From: Nocardioides sp.
GTDB lineage: Bacteria; Actinomycetota; Actinomycetes; Propionibacteriales; Nocardioidaceae
DNA: 47,923 nucleotides
Direction: 5' to 3'
NCBI RefSeq assembly: GCF_025965415.1
Contig: NZ_JAOPWY010000155.1
Span: 1 to 47,923 of the forward strand
The translations under genes and the position numbers were made by a program. The notes below the pieces were generated by a model. The model did not search any database. It was not told the origin of the DNA and saw only the letters and a program-made list of their open reading frames with translations. Each line of letters begins with the position of its first letter. Position 1 is the stretch's first letter. Below, piece after piece: positions 17,240 through 25,511 of the stretch.

Positions 17240-17314
17240 GTGCTCTCCGATCTGTTCCGGCGTCGCACCCTCGGTCTTGGGTGGGGTGTGACTCCCACGA
17301 TGGTGGAGACTGCG

Positions 17315-17330
17315 TGTGGTGCCCGTCACG
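17315..17330. promoter_or_regulatory. Weak CRP-like site in the tctC/sensor-kinase gap
   Basis: tgtgg-N6-tcacg keeps the GTG-N8-CAC core of actinobacterial CRP sites but departs from the consensus in both outer bases. The 119-base gap (17240-17358) must carry both promoters and the response-regulator site; no clear repeat identifies the latter. Confidence 0.25.
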
Positions 17331-17358
17331 CTTGGGTAAGCAATGGAGGTTGTGGAAC

Positions 17359-18993
17359 TTGTGGTCACGCTCGCGCTGGTGGCCGGCGACCCTGGCCGGA
17401 CAGTTCCTCGTGCTCCAGCTCACGGTGCTGCTCGCCGTCGTGGCGGTGGCCAGCGTCGTCTCGGTCCAGCAGAGCGACGCCGACTTCCGGGACAACCGCG
17501 GGTCACGGCTCAGGGCCGCCGCTGAGTCGATGGCCAACATCCGCCTCGTGCGGAAGACCTTCCGCGAAGACGTCGTGGAGGGCCAGCGGGCATCGCTGAC
17601 GTCGTACACCCAGCAGGTGCGCACCAACGTGCAGGCCAGCGGTGTCTACCTCGCCGACCCCGACGGTGTCGTCCTCGTCAGCAGCGACTTCGCCGGCCGC
17701 GAGCGCCGCATCGACCTGGGTGGGAGCACGGTGCAGCAGCTGCGCACCTGGACCGGTGACGTCGATGACTTCGGGACGCCGTCGATCGCGGCACAGGTGC
17801 CGATCATCAACCGCGGCGGCGAGCTCCTGGGGATCGCCATGGTCGCCGAGGAGTACCCCACCTGGGCCGAGCGCGCCCGCAGCGTGCTGCCCGACCTCCT
17901 CACCTTCGCGGGCCTCGGGCTGGCCCTCGGCGTCGCCGGCTCCTTCCTGCTCTCGCGCCTGATCCGACGGCGCACGCGTGGCCTCGAGCCCGCGGCCATC
18001 GCGGCCCTCGCCGACCAGCGCGAGGCACTGCTGCACTCGATCCGCGAGGGCGTCTTCGCGGTCGCCGACGACGGCACCATCACGGTCCTGAGCGACAGCG
18101 CCCGCGAGCTCATCGGCCTCGAGGGCGACGTCGAGGGCCGGCGGGTGGACGACCTCGACCTCGACCCGGCGATCCGCGGGCTGCTCGCCGACGACGCCGA
18201 GATCCGCGACCACGTCGTCGTCCTCGGCGACCAGGTGCTCGTCGTCAACCGCAACCCGGTGCTCGAGCGTGGCCGACGGGTCGCCTCGGTCACCACGCTC
18301 CGCGACCGCACCGAGCTCCTCGCCCTCCAGAGCGAGCTCAGCGCGCGCCAGTCGATCACCAACACCCTGCGCGCCCAGACCCACGAGTTCCACAACCAGC
18401 TCCACACCATCTCCGGCCTGGTGCAGCTCGGTGAGTACGACGAGGTGTCGCGGCTCGTCGGCACCCTGAGCCGGCGCCGCGCCGAGATCTCCGACGCGGT
18501 GACCGCGCGCGTCGAGGACCCGGCCGTCGCGGCGCTGCTGATCGCCAAGACCAGCCTGGCCGCCGAGCGGGGCGTCGACCTGCGGCTGGGCGCGGACAGC
18601 GAGCTGCCGCGGCTGGACCCCGAGTCCTCGACGGACGTCGGCACGGTGCTGGGCAACCTCGTCGACAACGCCGTCGACGCGTCGGTGTCGGTCGGCGGGA
18701 CCTCCGTCGAGGTCGACCTGCGCCTCCACGAGGACACCGTGCGGCTGTCCGTCGCCGACACCGGGCCCGGCGTGCCACCCGACCGGATCGGCGAGATCTT
18801 CCGGCGCGGCTGGAGCTCGAAGGCGCCGACCGTCGAGGGCCGGGGTCTCGGGCTCGCGCTCGTGCAGGTGGTCTGCGAACGCCGGGGCGGCGGCGTCGCG
18901 GTGAGCGCCGGGCCGAACGGCAGCGGAGCGGTCTTCGAGGCGCGCCTGCCGGGCGTGCAGTCAGGAGTGGGGCCGGAAGTGGAGGCGCGATGA
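17359..18993 (+). CDS. Sensor histidine kinase, CitA/DcuS type
   Basis: 544 aa. A membrane helix (LVLQLTVLLAVVAVASVVSV, about residues 15-36) and a second (LLTFAGLGLALGVAGSFLLS) flank an extracytoplasmic PAS-like sensor of ~140 residues. A cytoplasmic PAS domain follows, then the phospho-acceptor His342 in RAQTHEFHNQLHTISGLVQL, the hallmark of the citrate/C4-dicarboxylate kinase class, then an ATPase domain with LGNLVDNAVDAS, DTGPGVPP and GRGLGLALV. I chose TTG 17359 because ggagg lies nine bases ahead. It probably senses the Tct substrate outside the cell. Confidence 0.92.
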   Translation: MWSRSRWWPATLAGQFLVLQLTVLLAVVAVASVVSVQQSDADFRDNRGSRLRAAAESMANIRLVRKTFREDVVEGQRASLTSYTQQVRTNVQASGVYLADPDGVVLVSSDFAGRERRIDLGGSTVQQLRTWTGDVDDFGTPSIAAQVPIINRGGELLGIAMVAEEYPTWAERARSVLPDLLTFAGLGLALGVAGSFLLSRLIRRRTRGLEPAAIAALADQREALLHSIREGVFAVADDGTITVLSDSARELIGLEGDVEGRRVDDLDLDPAIRGLLADDAEIRDHVVVLGDQVLVVNRNPVLERGRRVASVTTLRDRTELLALQSELSARQSITNTLRAQTHEFHNQLHTISGLVQLGEYDEVSRLVGTLSRRRAEISDAVTARVEDPAVAALLIAKTSLAAERGVDLRLGADSELPRLDPESSTDVGTVLGNLVDNAVDASVSVGGTSVEVDLRLHEDTVRLSVADTGPGVPPDRIGEIFRRGWSSKAPTVEGRGLGLALVQVVCERRGGGVAVSAGPNGSGAVFEARLPGVQSGVGPEVEAR

Positions 18994-19664
18994 CCGACGT
19001 GACGGTGCTCGTCGTCGACGACGACTTCATGGTGGCGCGCATCCACACCCAGTTCGTCGAGCGCACCGCGGGGTTCCACGTCGTCGGGGTCGTGCACACC
19101 GGCCAGGCGGCCCTCGACGACATCGCCCGGCTGCGACCCGACCTGGTGCTCCTCGACGTCCACCTGCCCGACATGACCGGCATCGACGTCATCCGGCGGC
19201 TCCGGGCGGACGGTGATGACATCGGCGTGCTCGTGGTGACGGCCGCGCGCGAGGCCGACACGGTGCGCGCGGCGGCGTCCGGGGGAGCGGTGCACTACCT
19301 CGTGAAGCCCTTCGACTACGACGACCTCAGGGTCCGGCTGGAGGCCTTCCGCACCGCCCACCTCGCGCTGTCGGGGTCGGCTGCGCCGGGGCAGCACGAC
19401 ATCGACGCGGTGTTCGGTGCGGCGGCCCCCGGTGCGCCCGTCGCGCTGCCCAAGGGGCTGAGCCCGGAGACGGCCGACGCCGTCGAGGCCGCGCTCCGCT
19501 CGGCGGGCGAGCTCTCCGCGGCCGAGTGTGCCGATGTCGTCGGCATCTCGCGCGTCTCCGCCCGGCGCTACCTGGAGCACTTCGTCGCCCGTGGCGCGGC
19601 GTCGGTCCGCCTGCAGTACGGCGGCGCCGGACGGCCCGAGCGTCGCTACCGGCCCGGCGCCTGA
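18990..19664 (+). CDS. Response regulator, CitB/DcuR type
   Basis: 224 aa. Receiver domain at residues 1-120 with acidic pocket VDDD (9-12), phospho-Asp56 in PDLVLLDVHLPDM, Thr/Ala pair in VVTAAR and Lys in YLVKPF. After a linker the C-terminal part ELSAAECADVVGISRVSARR reads as the helix-turn-helix found in CitB-type regulators. The ATG overlaps the kinase stop (ATGA, 18990-18993). Its likely target is the divergent tctC promoter, by analogy with other CitAB/TctDE pairs. Confidence 0.93.
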   Translation: MTDVTVLVVDDDFMVARIHTQFVERTAGFHVVGVVHTGQAALDDIARLRPDLVLLDVHLPDMTGIDVIRRLRADGDDIGVLVVTAAREADTVRAAASGGAVHYLVKPFDYDDLRVRLEAFRTAHLALSGSAAPGQHDIDAVFGAAAPGAPVALPKGLSPETADAVEAALRSAGELSAAECADVVGISRVSARRYLEHFVARGAASVRLQYGGAGRPERRYRPGA

Positions 19665-19730
19665 GCGGGCGTCCCTGCCGTGTCCGATTCCCGCTGGTAA
19701 CCTGCGCACGGGCCGGGCAGACTCGTCCCC

Positions 19731-21251
19731 ATGACGCCGACCGGACACCTCGACACGGAGGCCTGCTACCGCGCCGTGACGAGCCGGGACCGCCGCTTCG
19801 ACGGGGTCTTCTACACCGCCGTGCGCACCACGGGCATCTACTGCCGCCCCTCGTGCCCTGCCCGCACCCCGGCGTCGGCCAATGTCAGCTTCCACCCCAC
19901 GGCGGCCAGTGCGCAGTCCGCCGGCTACCGCGCCTGCAAGCGGTGCCTGCCCGACGCGACGCCCGGCAGTCCCGAGTGGGACGTCGCGGCCGACGTCGCG
20001 GGACGGGCGATGCGGTTGATCGCCGACGGGCTCGTCGACCGTGAAGGGGTCGGCGGCCTCGCCGAGCGCGTCGGCTACACCCCGCGCCACCTGGGTCGGC
20101 TGCTGAGCCAGGAGCTCGGCGCCGCGCCCCTCGCCCTGGCCCGTGCGCGCCGCGCCCAGACCGCGCGGGTGCTCATCGAGTCGACGGATCTCCCGATCAC
20201 CGACGTCGCCTTCGCCGCGGGGTTCGCGAGCGTCCGCCAGTTCAACGAGACGGTCCGCGAGGTCTACGAGGCGTCGCCGACCCAGCTGCGCGGGGCCACA
20301 CGTCGTACGCCCGGTCGATCGACCGCGACGGGTGCGGCCAACCTCAGCATGCGGCTGGCCGTGCGGACGCCCTTCGCCGGCCGCCGTCTCCTCGACTTCC
20401 TGGCCCACCACCTCGTGCCGGGGGTCGAGGTCGCCGGACGCGGGTGGTACGCCCGCACGCTCGACCTGCCGCACGGTCCCGGCACCGTCCGTCTCGAGCT
20501 CGACGACGTGGTGGCCAGCAGCGGCACCGGATTCGTCCTCGCGGAGTTCGCCCTCCACGACCTGCGCGACACCGCGGCGGCCGTCGAGCGCGTGCGCCGC
20601 CTCCTCGACGCCGACTGCGACCCGGTCGCCATCGACGAGCAGCTCGGTGCCGACCCGGTCCTGGGGGAGCTCGTGCGCGCGACCCCCGGCCTGCGTGTCC
20701 CCGGTCAGGTCGACGGTGACGAGACGGCCGTCCGGACCGTCATCGGGCAGCAGGTCAGCGTCACCGGGGCCCGCACCGTGGGCGGACGCATCGTCGCGGA
20801 GCACGGCCGGGCCGTCGTCGCACCGGTCGCGGGGCTGACGCACCTGTTCCCCGACGCCGCCACCCTGGCCGCCGTCGATCCGGCGAGCCTGCCGATGCCC
20901 CGGGCCCGCGGCCGCGCCCTGGTCGGCCTCGCGACCGCGCTCGCGGAGGGCACCGTGGTGCTCGACCGCGGCCCCGACCGCGACGACGTACGCCGTGGCC
21001 TGCTCGCGCTGCCCGGCATCGGGCCGTGGACCGCCGACTACGTCGCGATGCGCGCGCTGGGTCACCCCGATGTCTTCCTGCCCACGGACCTCGCCGTCCG
21101 CCGGGTCCTGACCGACCTGGCAGGCTCGGCCGGCACCACCCCCGATCCCGAGCGGTGGCGGCCGTGGCGCTCCTACGCCCTCATGCACCTGTGGAACACC
21201 CTCATGCCCGAGACGCCGCCCTCCGAAGGAGACCTGACATGTGGACCGTGA
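19731..21251 (+). CDS. alkA: Ada-AlkA fusion: methylphosphotriester-responsive regulator and 3-methyladenine DNA glycosylase
   Basis: 506 aa, three parts. Residues 1-85 are the Ada zinc domain with Cys38, Cys42, Cys69 and Cys72 (GIYCRPSCPAR, YRACKRCLP); Cys38 accepts methyl from phosphotriesters. Residues ~95-185 are an AraC helix-turn-helix (GGLAERVGYTPRHLGRLLSQ; ITDVAFAAGFASVRQFNETV). From ~205 on is AlkA, with HhH-GPD motif LPGIGPWTADYVAMRALG and the catalytic Asp in VFLPTDLAVRR. M. tuberculosis has the same fusion beside ogt. A TAACCT box lies at 19698-19703. Confidence 0.95.
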   Translation: MTPTGHLDTEACYRAVTSRDRRFDGVFYTAVRTTGIYCRPSCPARTPASANVSFHPTAASAQSAGYRACKRCLPDATPGSPEWDVAADVAGRAMRLIADGLVDREGVGGLAERVGYTPRHLGRLLSQELGAAPLALARARRAQTARVLIESTDLPITDVAFAAGFASVRQFNETVREVYEASPTQLRGATRRTPGRSTATGAANLSMRLAVRTPFAGRRLLDFLAHHLVPGVEVAGRGWYARTLDLPHGPGTVRLELDDVVASSGTGFVLAEFALHDLRDTAAAVERVRRLLDADCDPVAIDEQLGADPVLGELVRATPGLRVPGQVDGDETAVRTVIGQQVSVTGARTVGGRIVAEHGRAVVAPVAGLTHLFPDAATLAAVDPASLPMPRARGRALVGLATALAEGTVVLDRGPDRDDVRRGLLALPGIGPWTADYVAMRALGHPDVFLPTDLAVRRVLTDLAGSAGTTPDPERWRPWRSYALMHLWNTLMPETPPSEGDLTCGP

Positions 21252-21721
21252 TGCCCTCGCCGATCGGCGACCTGCGCGTCGTCGAACGGGACGGGTCGAT
21301 CGTCGCGATCGAGTTCTCCCCGTTCCGGCCGCCCGCCGACGGACGTCCGCTCGGCGCGCGCTCCGACGACCAGCCCGTCCTGGCGGAGGCGGTGCGCCAG
21401 CTGACGGCGTACTTCGCCCGCGAGCTCACCGACTTCGACCTTCCGCTCGCGCCGGTCGGGACCGACTTCCAGCGCCGGGTGTGGGCGCAGCTCGAGAGGA
21501 TCACCTACGGCGAGACCGCGTCCTACGGCGAGATCGCCGGTCGGCTCGGCATGACCAACGCCGCCTCCCGCGCCGTCGGCCTGGCCAACGGACGCAACCC
21601 GATCCCGATCGTGGTGCCCTGCCACCGGGTCATCGGCGCCAACGGCACGCTGACCGGGTACGCCGGTGGGCTGGAGCGCAAGCAGCAGCTGCTCGAGCTG
21701 GAGCAGGACGCCCTCTTCTAG
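21239..21721 (+). CDS. ogt: Methylated-DNA-protein-cysteine S-methyltransferase
   Basis: 160 aa. The acceptor Cys128 lies in IPIVVPCHRVIGANG; the DNA-binding helix is TASYGEIAGRLGMTNAASRA and the Asn hinge follows as usual. It removes methyl groups from O6-methylguanine in a one-use reaction. The ATG follows gaaggaga by seven bases and overlaps the end of the Ada-AlkA gene by 13 bases, so the two form an alkylation-repair operon. The Ada regulator part probably induces both after DNA methylation. Confidence 0.96.
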   Translation: MWTVMPSPIGDLRVVERDGSIVAIEFSPFRPPADGRPLGARSDDQPVLAEAVRQLTAYFARELTDFDLPLAPVGTDFQRRVWAQLERITYGETASYGEIAGRLGMTNAASRAVGLANGRNPIPIVVPCHRVIGANGTLTGYAGGLERKQQLLELEQDALF

Positions 21722-21734
21722 CGGGGCTGGCGCC

Positions 21735-22457
21735 TCACTCAGCCGCAGCGCGGCGCAGCGACTCGGAGAGCCGGTCGGCCGCCGCGAGGACGGCCGGCGC
21801 GTGCATCCGGCCGGGCTGGCGCGAGAGGCGCTCGAGGGGACCCGACACCGACACCGCGGCGATGACCTTGCCGCCGGGGGAGCGGACCGGTGCGGAGACC
21901 GAGGCGACGCCCTGCTCGCGCTCGCCGACCGACTGCGCCCAGCCGCGGCGCCGGATGCCGGAGAGCGCGGTGGCCGAGAAGGCTGCGTTCTGCAGGCCCC
22001 GGTGCATGCGCTCCGGGTCCTCCCACGCCAGCAGGATCTGGGCGGCGGAGCCGGCGTTCATCGTCAGCTGGGACCCGACGGGGATGGTGTCGCGCAGGCC
22101 GGACGGGCGCTCGGCCGCGGCCACGCAGACGCGGTGCTCGCCCTGGCGGCGCCAGAGCTGGGCGGACTCCCCGGTGATGTCGCGCAGCCGGGCCAGGACC
22201 GGTCCGGCGGCGGCCAGCAGGCGGTCCTCACCGGCCGCGGCGGAGAGCTCGGAGAGGCGGGGGCCGAGCACGAAGCGGCCCTGCATGTCGCGGGCCACGA
22301 GGCGGTGGTGCTCGAGGGCGACCGCGAGGCGGTGGGCGGTGGGTCGGGCCAGGCCGGTGCCGGCCACCAGCCCCGCCAAGGTGGCCGGTCCAGCCTCGAG
22401 CGCGGCGAGCACGAGCGCCGCCTTGTCGAGTACGCCGACGCCAGATCCGTTGTCCAT
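21735..22457 (-). CDS. ndgR: IclR-family regulator of leucine genes (NdgR/LtbR-like)
   Basis: 240 aa. The winged helix is N-terminal: GVLDKAALVLAALEAGPATL, then LVAGTGLARPTAHRLAVALE. The IclR effector domain follows with RDTIPVGSQLTMNAGSAAQI and SVSAPVRSPGGKVIAAVSVS. It is divergent from leuC, exactly as NdgR (Streptomyces) and LtbR (Corynebacterium) are, where they control leuCD and other amino-acid genes. On its own strand gaatat lies 6 bases before the ATG at 22457, suggesting a leaderless message. Confidence 0.9.
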   Translation of the reverse strand: MDNGSGVGVLDKAALVLAALEAGPATLAGLVAGTGLARPTAHRLAVALEHHRLVARDMQGRFVLGPRLSELSAAAGEDRLLAAAGPVLARLRDITGESAQLWRRQGEHRVCVAAAERPSGLRDTIPVGSQLTMNAGSAAQILLAWEDPERMHRGLQNAAFSATALSGIRRRGWAQSVGEREQGVASVSAPVRSPGGKVIAAVSVSGPLERLSRQPGRMHAPAVLAAADRLSESLRRAAAE

Positions 22458-22470
22458 ATGCCGATATTCT

Positions 22471-22502
22471 CATCTCAGAGAGTGGGATGCAAGGGCTAAG
22501 GT
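22471..22502 (+). promoter_or_regulatory. leuC promoter with imperfect palindrome
   Basis: A candidate -10 taaggt occupies 22497-22502. Just upstream, catctc (22471-22476) and gggatg (22484-22489) form an imperfect palindrome of 19 bases that would overlap the -35 zone. It is the best candidate in the 78-base gap for binding by the divergent IclR protein, but I cannot match it to a published box from memory. Confidence 0.45.
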
Positions 22503-22535
22503 CTCTCCGTCGTCAGAAGAGAAGGAGTTTTCATC

Positions 22536-23945
22536 ATGGGCAAGACCCTGTCCGAGAAAGTGTGGGACGAGCACGTCGTCCGCAGCGCCAGCGGAGAGCC
22601 CGACCTCCTCTTCATCGACCTCCACCTCCTCCACGAGGTGACCTCGCCGCAGGCCTTCGACGGCCTCCGGCTCGCCAACCGCGTCGTACGTCGTCCCGAC
22701 CTGACCCTGGCCACCGAGGACCACAACGTCCCGACGATCGACTGGGACAAGCCGATCGCCGACCCGGTGAGCCGCGTGCAGGTCGAGACCCTGCGCAAGA
22801 ACGCCGCCGACTTCGGCGTCCGCCTCCACCCGCTCGGCGACATCGAGCAGGGCATCGTCCACGTCGTCGGCCCGCAGCTCGGCCTGACCCAGCCGGGCAT
22901 GACCATCGTGTGCGGCGACTCGCACACCTCGACCCACGGAGCGTTCGGCGCGATCGCCTTCGGCATCGGCACCTCCGAGGTCGAGCACGTGCTCGCCACT
23001 CAGACGCTGACCCAGGCGAAGCCCAAGACCATGGCGGTCACCATCAACGGCAGCCTGCCCGCGGGCGTCACCGCCAAGGACATGGTGCTCACGCTGATCA
23101 CCCACACCGGCACCGGCGGCGGCCAGGGCTACATCGTCGAGTACCGCGGCCAGGCCATCGAGGAGCTCTCGATGGAGGGCCGGATGACGGTGTGCAACAT
23201 GTCGATCGAGTGGGGGGCCAAGGCCGGCCTGATCGCCCCCGACCAGACCACCTTCGACTACATCGAGGGCAAGCCCGAGGCCCCGAAGGGCGCCGACTGG
23301 GAGGCCGCGGTCGCGCACTGGAAGACCCTGCGCACCGACGACGACGCCGTCTTCGACAAGGAGATCGAGCTCGACGCCTCCACGATGACGCCCTTCGTCA
23401 CCTGGGGCACCAACCCCGGCCAGGGCGCCCCGCTGGGCGCCTCCGTGCCGAGCCCCGACGACTTCGACGAGCCCAACGACAAGGTCGCCACCGAGAAGGC
23501 CCTGCACTACATGGGCCTCGAGGCCGGCACCCCGTTGCGCGACATCAAGGTCGACACCGTCTTCGTCGGCTCCTGCACCAACGGCCGCATCGAGGACCTG
23601 CGCCTGGCCGCGTCGATCCTCGAGGGCCGCACGGTCGCGGCCGACACCCGCCTGCTGGTGGTGCCGGGATCGGTGCGCGTACGCCTGCAGGCCGAGGCCG
23701 AGGGCCTCGACCAGGTCTTCCTCGCCGCGGGCGCCGAGTGGCGCGGGGCCGGATGCTCGATGTGCCTGGGCATGAACCCCGACCAGCTCGCGCCCGGCGA
23801 GCGCAGCGCGTCGACGTCCAACCGCAACTTCGAGGGCCGGCAGGGCAAGGGCGGTCGCACGCACCTGGTCTCCGTGCCGGTCGCCGCGGCGACCGCCGTG
23901 CGCGGCACGCTGTCCAGCCCCGCCGACCTCGCGCCGATCGGGTGA
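22536..23945 (+). CDS. leuC: 3-isopropylmalate dehydratase, large subunit
   Basis: 469 aa, the usual length. The 4Fe-4S ligands are Cys347 ([14 protein letters not shown]) and Cys407 and Cys410 ([13 protein letters not shown]). The early region has ATEDHNVPT and [13 protein letters not shown], normal for the aconitase superfamily. With LeuD it isomerises 2- to 3-isopropylmalate in leucine synthesis. aaggag precedes the ATG at a normal distance. leuD follows after 104 bases that contain a repeat remnant. Confidence 0.97.
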   Translation: MGKTLSEKVWDEHVVRSASGEPDLLFIDLHLLHEVTSPQAFDGLRLANRVVRRPDLTLATEDHNVPTIDWDKPIADPVSRVQVETLRKNAADFGVRLHPLGDIEQGIVHVVGPQLGLTQPGMTIVCGDSHTSTHGAFGAIAFGIGTSEVEHVLATQTLTQAKPKTMAVTINGSLPAGVTAKDMVLTLITHTGTGGGQGYIVEYRGQAIEELSMEGRMTVCNMSIEWGAKAGLIAPDQTTFDYIEGKPEAPKGADWEAAVAHWKTLRTDDDAVFDKEIELDASTMTPFVTWGTNPGQGAPLGASVPSPDDFDEPNDKVATEKALHYMGLEAGTPLRDIKVDTVFVGSCTNGRIEDLRLAASILEGRTVAADTRLLVVPGSVRVRLQAEAEGLDQVFLAAGAEWRGAGCSMCLGMNPDQLAPGERSASTSNRNFEGRQGKGGRTHLVSVPVAAATAVRGTLSSPADLAPIG

Positions 23946-23971
23946 GGGACGAACACGATCACCCGGCGCGA

Positions 23972-24026
23972 GATTGAGCAGCGACGCGGCTGAGCCAGCG
24001 AAGCCGTGACTCGCGTGTCGAAATCC
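23972..24026. repeat. Degenerate dispersed repeat between leuC and leuD
   Basis: The segment starts gattgagcagcgacgcggc, continues with tgagccagcgaagc, and ends with cgtgtcgaaatcc. These match in order the tgagcagcgagcg, gaagcgagcg and gtgtcgaaacc words of the repeat family, with several substitutions. The rest of the 104-base gap holds only the leuD ribosome site (aaggag). Confidence 0.7.
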
Positions 24027-24049
24027 TCACCTCAGCAAGGAGCCTGACC

Positions 24050-24649
24050 ATGGATGCCTTCACCACCCACACCGGCGTCGGCGTGCCGCTGCGCCGCAGC
24101 AACGTCGACACCGACCAGATCATCCCGGCGGTCTACCTCAAGCGGGTCACACGTGCCGGCTTCGAGGACGGCCTCTTCGCGGCGTGGCGCAACGACCCCG
24201 ACTTCGTCCTCAACAACCCGACGTACGCCCGGGGCTCGGTGCTGGTCGCCGGACCCGACTTCGGCACCGGCAGCTCGCGCGAGCACGCGGTCTGGGCACT
24301 GCAGAACTACGGCTTCCGCGTCGTGATCTCCTCGCGCTTCGCCGACATCTTCCGCGGCAACTCCGGCAAGGCGGGGATGCTCGCGGCGCAGGTCGACGAG
24401 AAGGTCGTGCAGCGCCTGTGGGACTGGCTCGACGACCACCCGGGCGGCGAGATCACCGTCGACCTGGAGAGCCGCACGGTCCGCGCCGGCGCCGGTGAGG
24501 ACGCCGTCGAGGACTCCTTCGACATCGACGACTACACCCGCTGGCGGCTGCTCGAGGGCCTCGACGACATCGGCATCACCCTCGGCCACGACGCCGACAT
24601 CGCTGCCTTCGAGGCCTCCCGGCCGAGCTGGAAGCCCGTCACTGCATGA
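24050..24649 (+). CDS. leuD: 3-isopropylmalate dehydratase, small subunit
   Basis: 199 aa. It begins [20 protein letters not shown] and then [13 protein letters not shown], and carries the swivelling-domain motif [20 protein letters not shown], both typical of LeuD. It completes the isopropylmalate isomerase with LeuC. caaggag sits 7 bases ahead of the ATG. The gene is followed at once by a hairpin (24649-24670). Confidence 0.97.
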   Translation: MDAFTTHTGVGVPLRRSNVDTDQIIPAVYLKRVTRAGFEDGLFAAWRNDPDFVLNNPTYARGSVLVAGPDFGTGSSREHAVWALQNYGFRVVISSRFADIFRGNSGKAGMLAAQVDEKVVQRLWDWLDDHPGGEITVDLESRTVRAGAGEDAVEDSFDIDDYTRWRLLEGLDDIGITLGHDADIAAFEASRPSWKPVTA

Positions 24650-24670
24650 AAAAACCCCTACAAATAGGGG
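24649..24670 (-). terminator. Intrinsic terminator oriented for minus-strand transcription
   Basis: cccctacaaatagggg (24655-24670) folds as a 6-bp stem with a 4-base loop. Six A residues (24649-24654) lie on its left, so a U-tract follows the hairpin only for leftward transcripts. On the plus strand it would serve leuCD only as a hairpin without a U-tract. Confidence 0.6.
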
Positions 24671-24674
24671 CGAT

Positions 24675-24708
24675 GGTGATTGTGGTCACCCTTCCATGTG
24701 CTTAGCGT
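24675..24708 (+). promoter_or_regulatory. hupB promoter with CRP-like palindrome
   Basis: ttgtgg (24680-24685) and tagcgt (24703-24708) are separated by 17 bases and make a fair housekeeping promoter, giving a leader of about 50 bases. The -35 lies exactly in the centre of ggtga-N6-tcacc (24675-24690), a palindrome that resembles a CRP/GlxR site, so a bound factor would cover the -35. Confidence 0.55.
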
Positions 24709-24765
24709 GCCTCGGAGAGGTCGAGCACGAGCTCGGCATCCCATGGTTCATTGGAAGGGAAGCTA

Positions 24766-25449
24766 GTGAACAAGTCAGAGCTCATCGACGCGCTCGCCGC
24801 GCGTTACGAGGGGAACCGCAAGCAGGCGTCCCACGCACTGGAGTCGGTGCTCGACACCATCACGCGTGAGGTGGCCAAGGGTGAGAAGGTCGCCATCACC
24901 GGCTTCGGCTCGTTCGAGAAGGCGGTCCGCAATGCCCGCTGGGTCCGCAACCCCCAGACCGGCGAACGCATGAAGTCCAAGAAGAAGTCGGTGCCGAAGT
25001 TCTCCGCCGGCAAGGAGCTCAAGGACGTCATCTCGGGTGCCAAGAAGCTGCCCAGGCTGACCGCGGCGACCATGCCCAAGCCGCCGGCCAGCGTCCGTGC
25101 TGCCGCTGCCGCGGTGAGCGGTGCGGCCACCAAGAAGGCCGCCCCTGCCACGAAGGCCGCTCCCGCCAAGACCGCGGCTCCGGCCAAGAAGGCGGCACCC
25201 GCCAAGAAGACCGCTGCCAAGAAGGCTCCGGCCACCAAGGCTCCGGCCAAGAAGGCGGCACCCGCCAAGAAGACCGCTGCCAAGAAGGCTCCGGCCACCA
25301 AGACGGCTGCACCGGCCAAGACGGCTGCTCCGGCCAAGAAGGCCGCTGCCAACGCACCTGCCAAGAAGGCGGCACCGGCCAAGAAGACCGCTGCCAAGAA
25401 GGCCCCGGCGAAGAAGGCTCCGGCCAAGAAGACCGCCAAGAAGTCCTGA
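24766..25449 (+). CDS. hupB: DNA-binding protein HU with Lys/Ala/Pro-rich tail
   Basis: 227 aa from GTG 24766, preceded by ggaaggga. Residues 1-90 are a standard HU domain (NKSELIDALAARYEGNRKQA; VAITGFGSFEKAVRNARWVR with the arm RNPQTGERM). From about residue 100 the tail is built of AAPAKKTAAKKAPA-type repeats like histone H1, as in mycobacterial HupB. HU compacts the nucleoid; the tail adds non-specific DNA contacts and is modified by acetylation in mycobacteria. The gene sits after leuD and before cofC as in M. tuberculosis (leuD-hupB). Confidence 0.96.
   Translation: MNKSELIDALAARYEGNRKQASHALESVLDTITREVAKGEKVAITGFGSFEKAVRNARWVRNPQTGERMKSKKKSVPKFSAGKELKDVISGAKKLPRLTAATMPKPPASVRAAAAAVSGAATKKAAPATKAAPAKTAAPAKKAAPAKKTAAKKAPATKAPAKKAAPAKKTAAKKAPATKTAAPAKTAAPAKKAAANAPAKKAAPAKKTAAKKAPAKKAPAKKTAKKS
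25176..25301. repeat. Perfect 63-bp tandem duplication in the hupB tail
   Basis: 25176-25238 and 25239-25301 are identical base for base. Each unit encodes 21 residues of the APAKKAAPAKKTAAKKAPAT kind. Perfect identity suggests recent slippage or recombination, since neighbouring tail units have diverged at synonymous sites. Confidence 0.9.
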
Positions 25450-25482
25450 TCCGGCAGCAGTTCTCCGCAGCTCCGACGCGAG

Positions 25483-25511
25483 GGCGGGTCACCCCAGTGG
25501 GGTGGCCCGCC
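25483..25511. terminator. Bidirectional terminator between hupB and cofC
   Basis: ggcggg and cccgcc, then cacccc and ggggtg, pair around a 3-base loop with a single internal mismatch, giving a strong stem at 25483-25511. It lies 34 bases after hupB and overlaps the last bases of the convergent cofC. Confidence 0.75.

Noticed and set aside
17646..21188. A very long open frame on the minus strand across the kinase, regulator and Ada-AlkA genes
   Set aside because: It is antisense to well-recognised genes and has the Arg/Gly/Asp-rich composition of a GC-rich shadow frame. The same applies to long minus-strand frames at 40540-44430 and 44162-47182.
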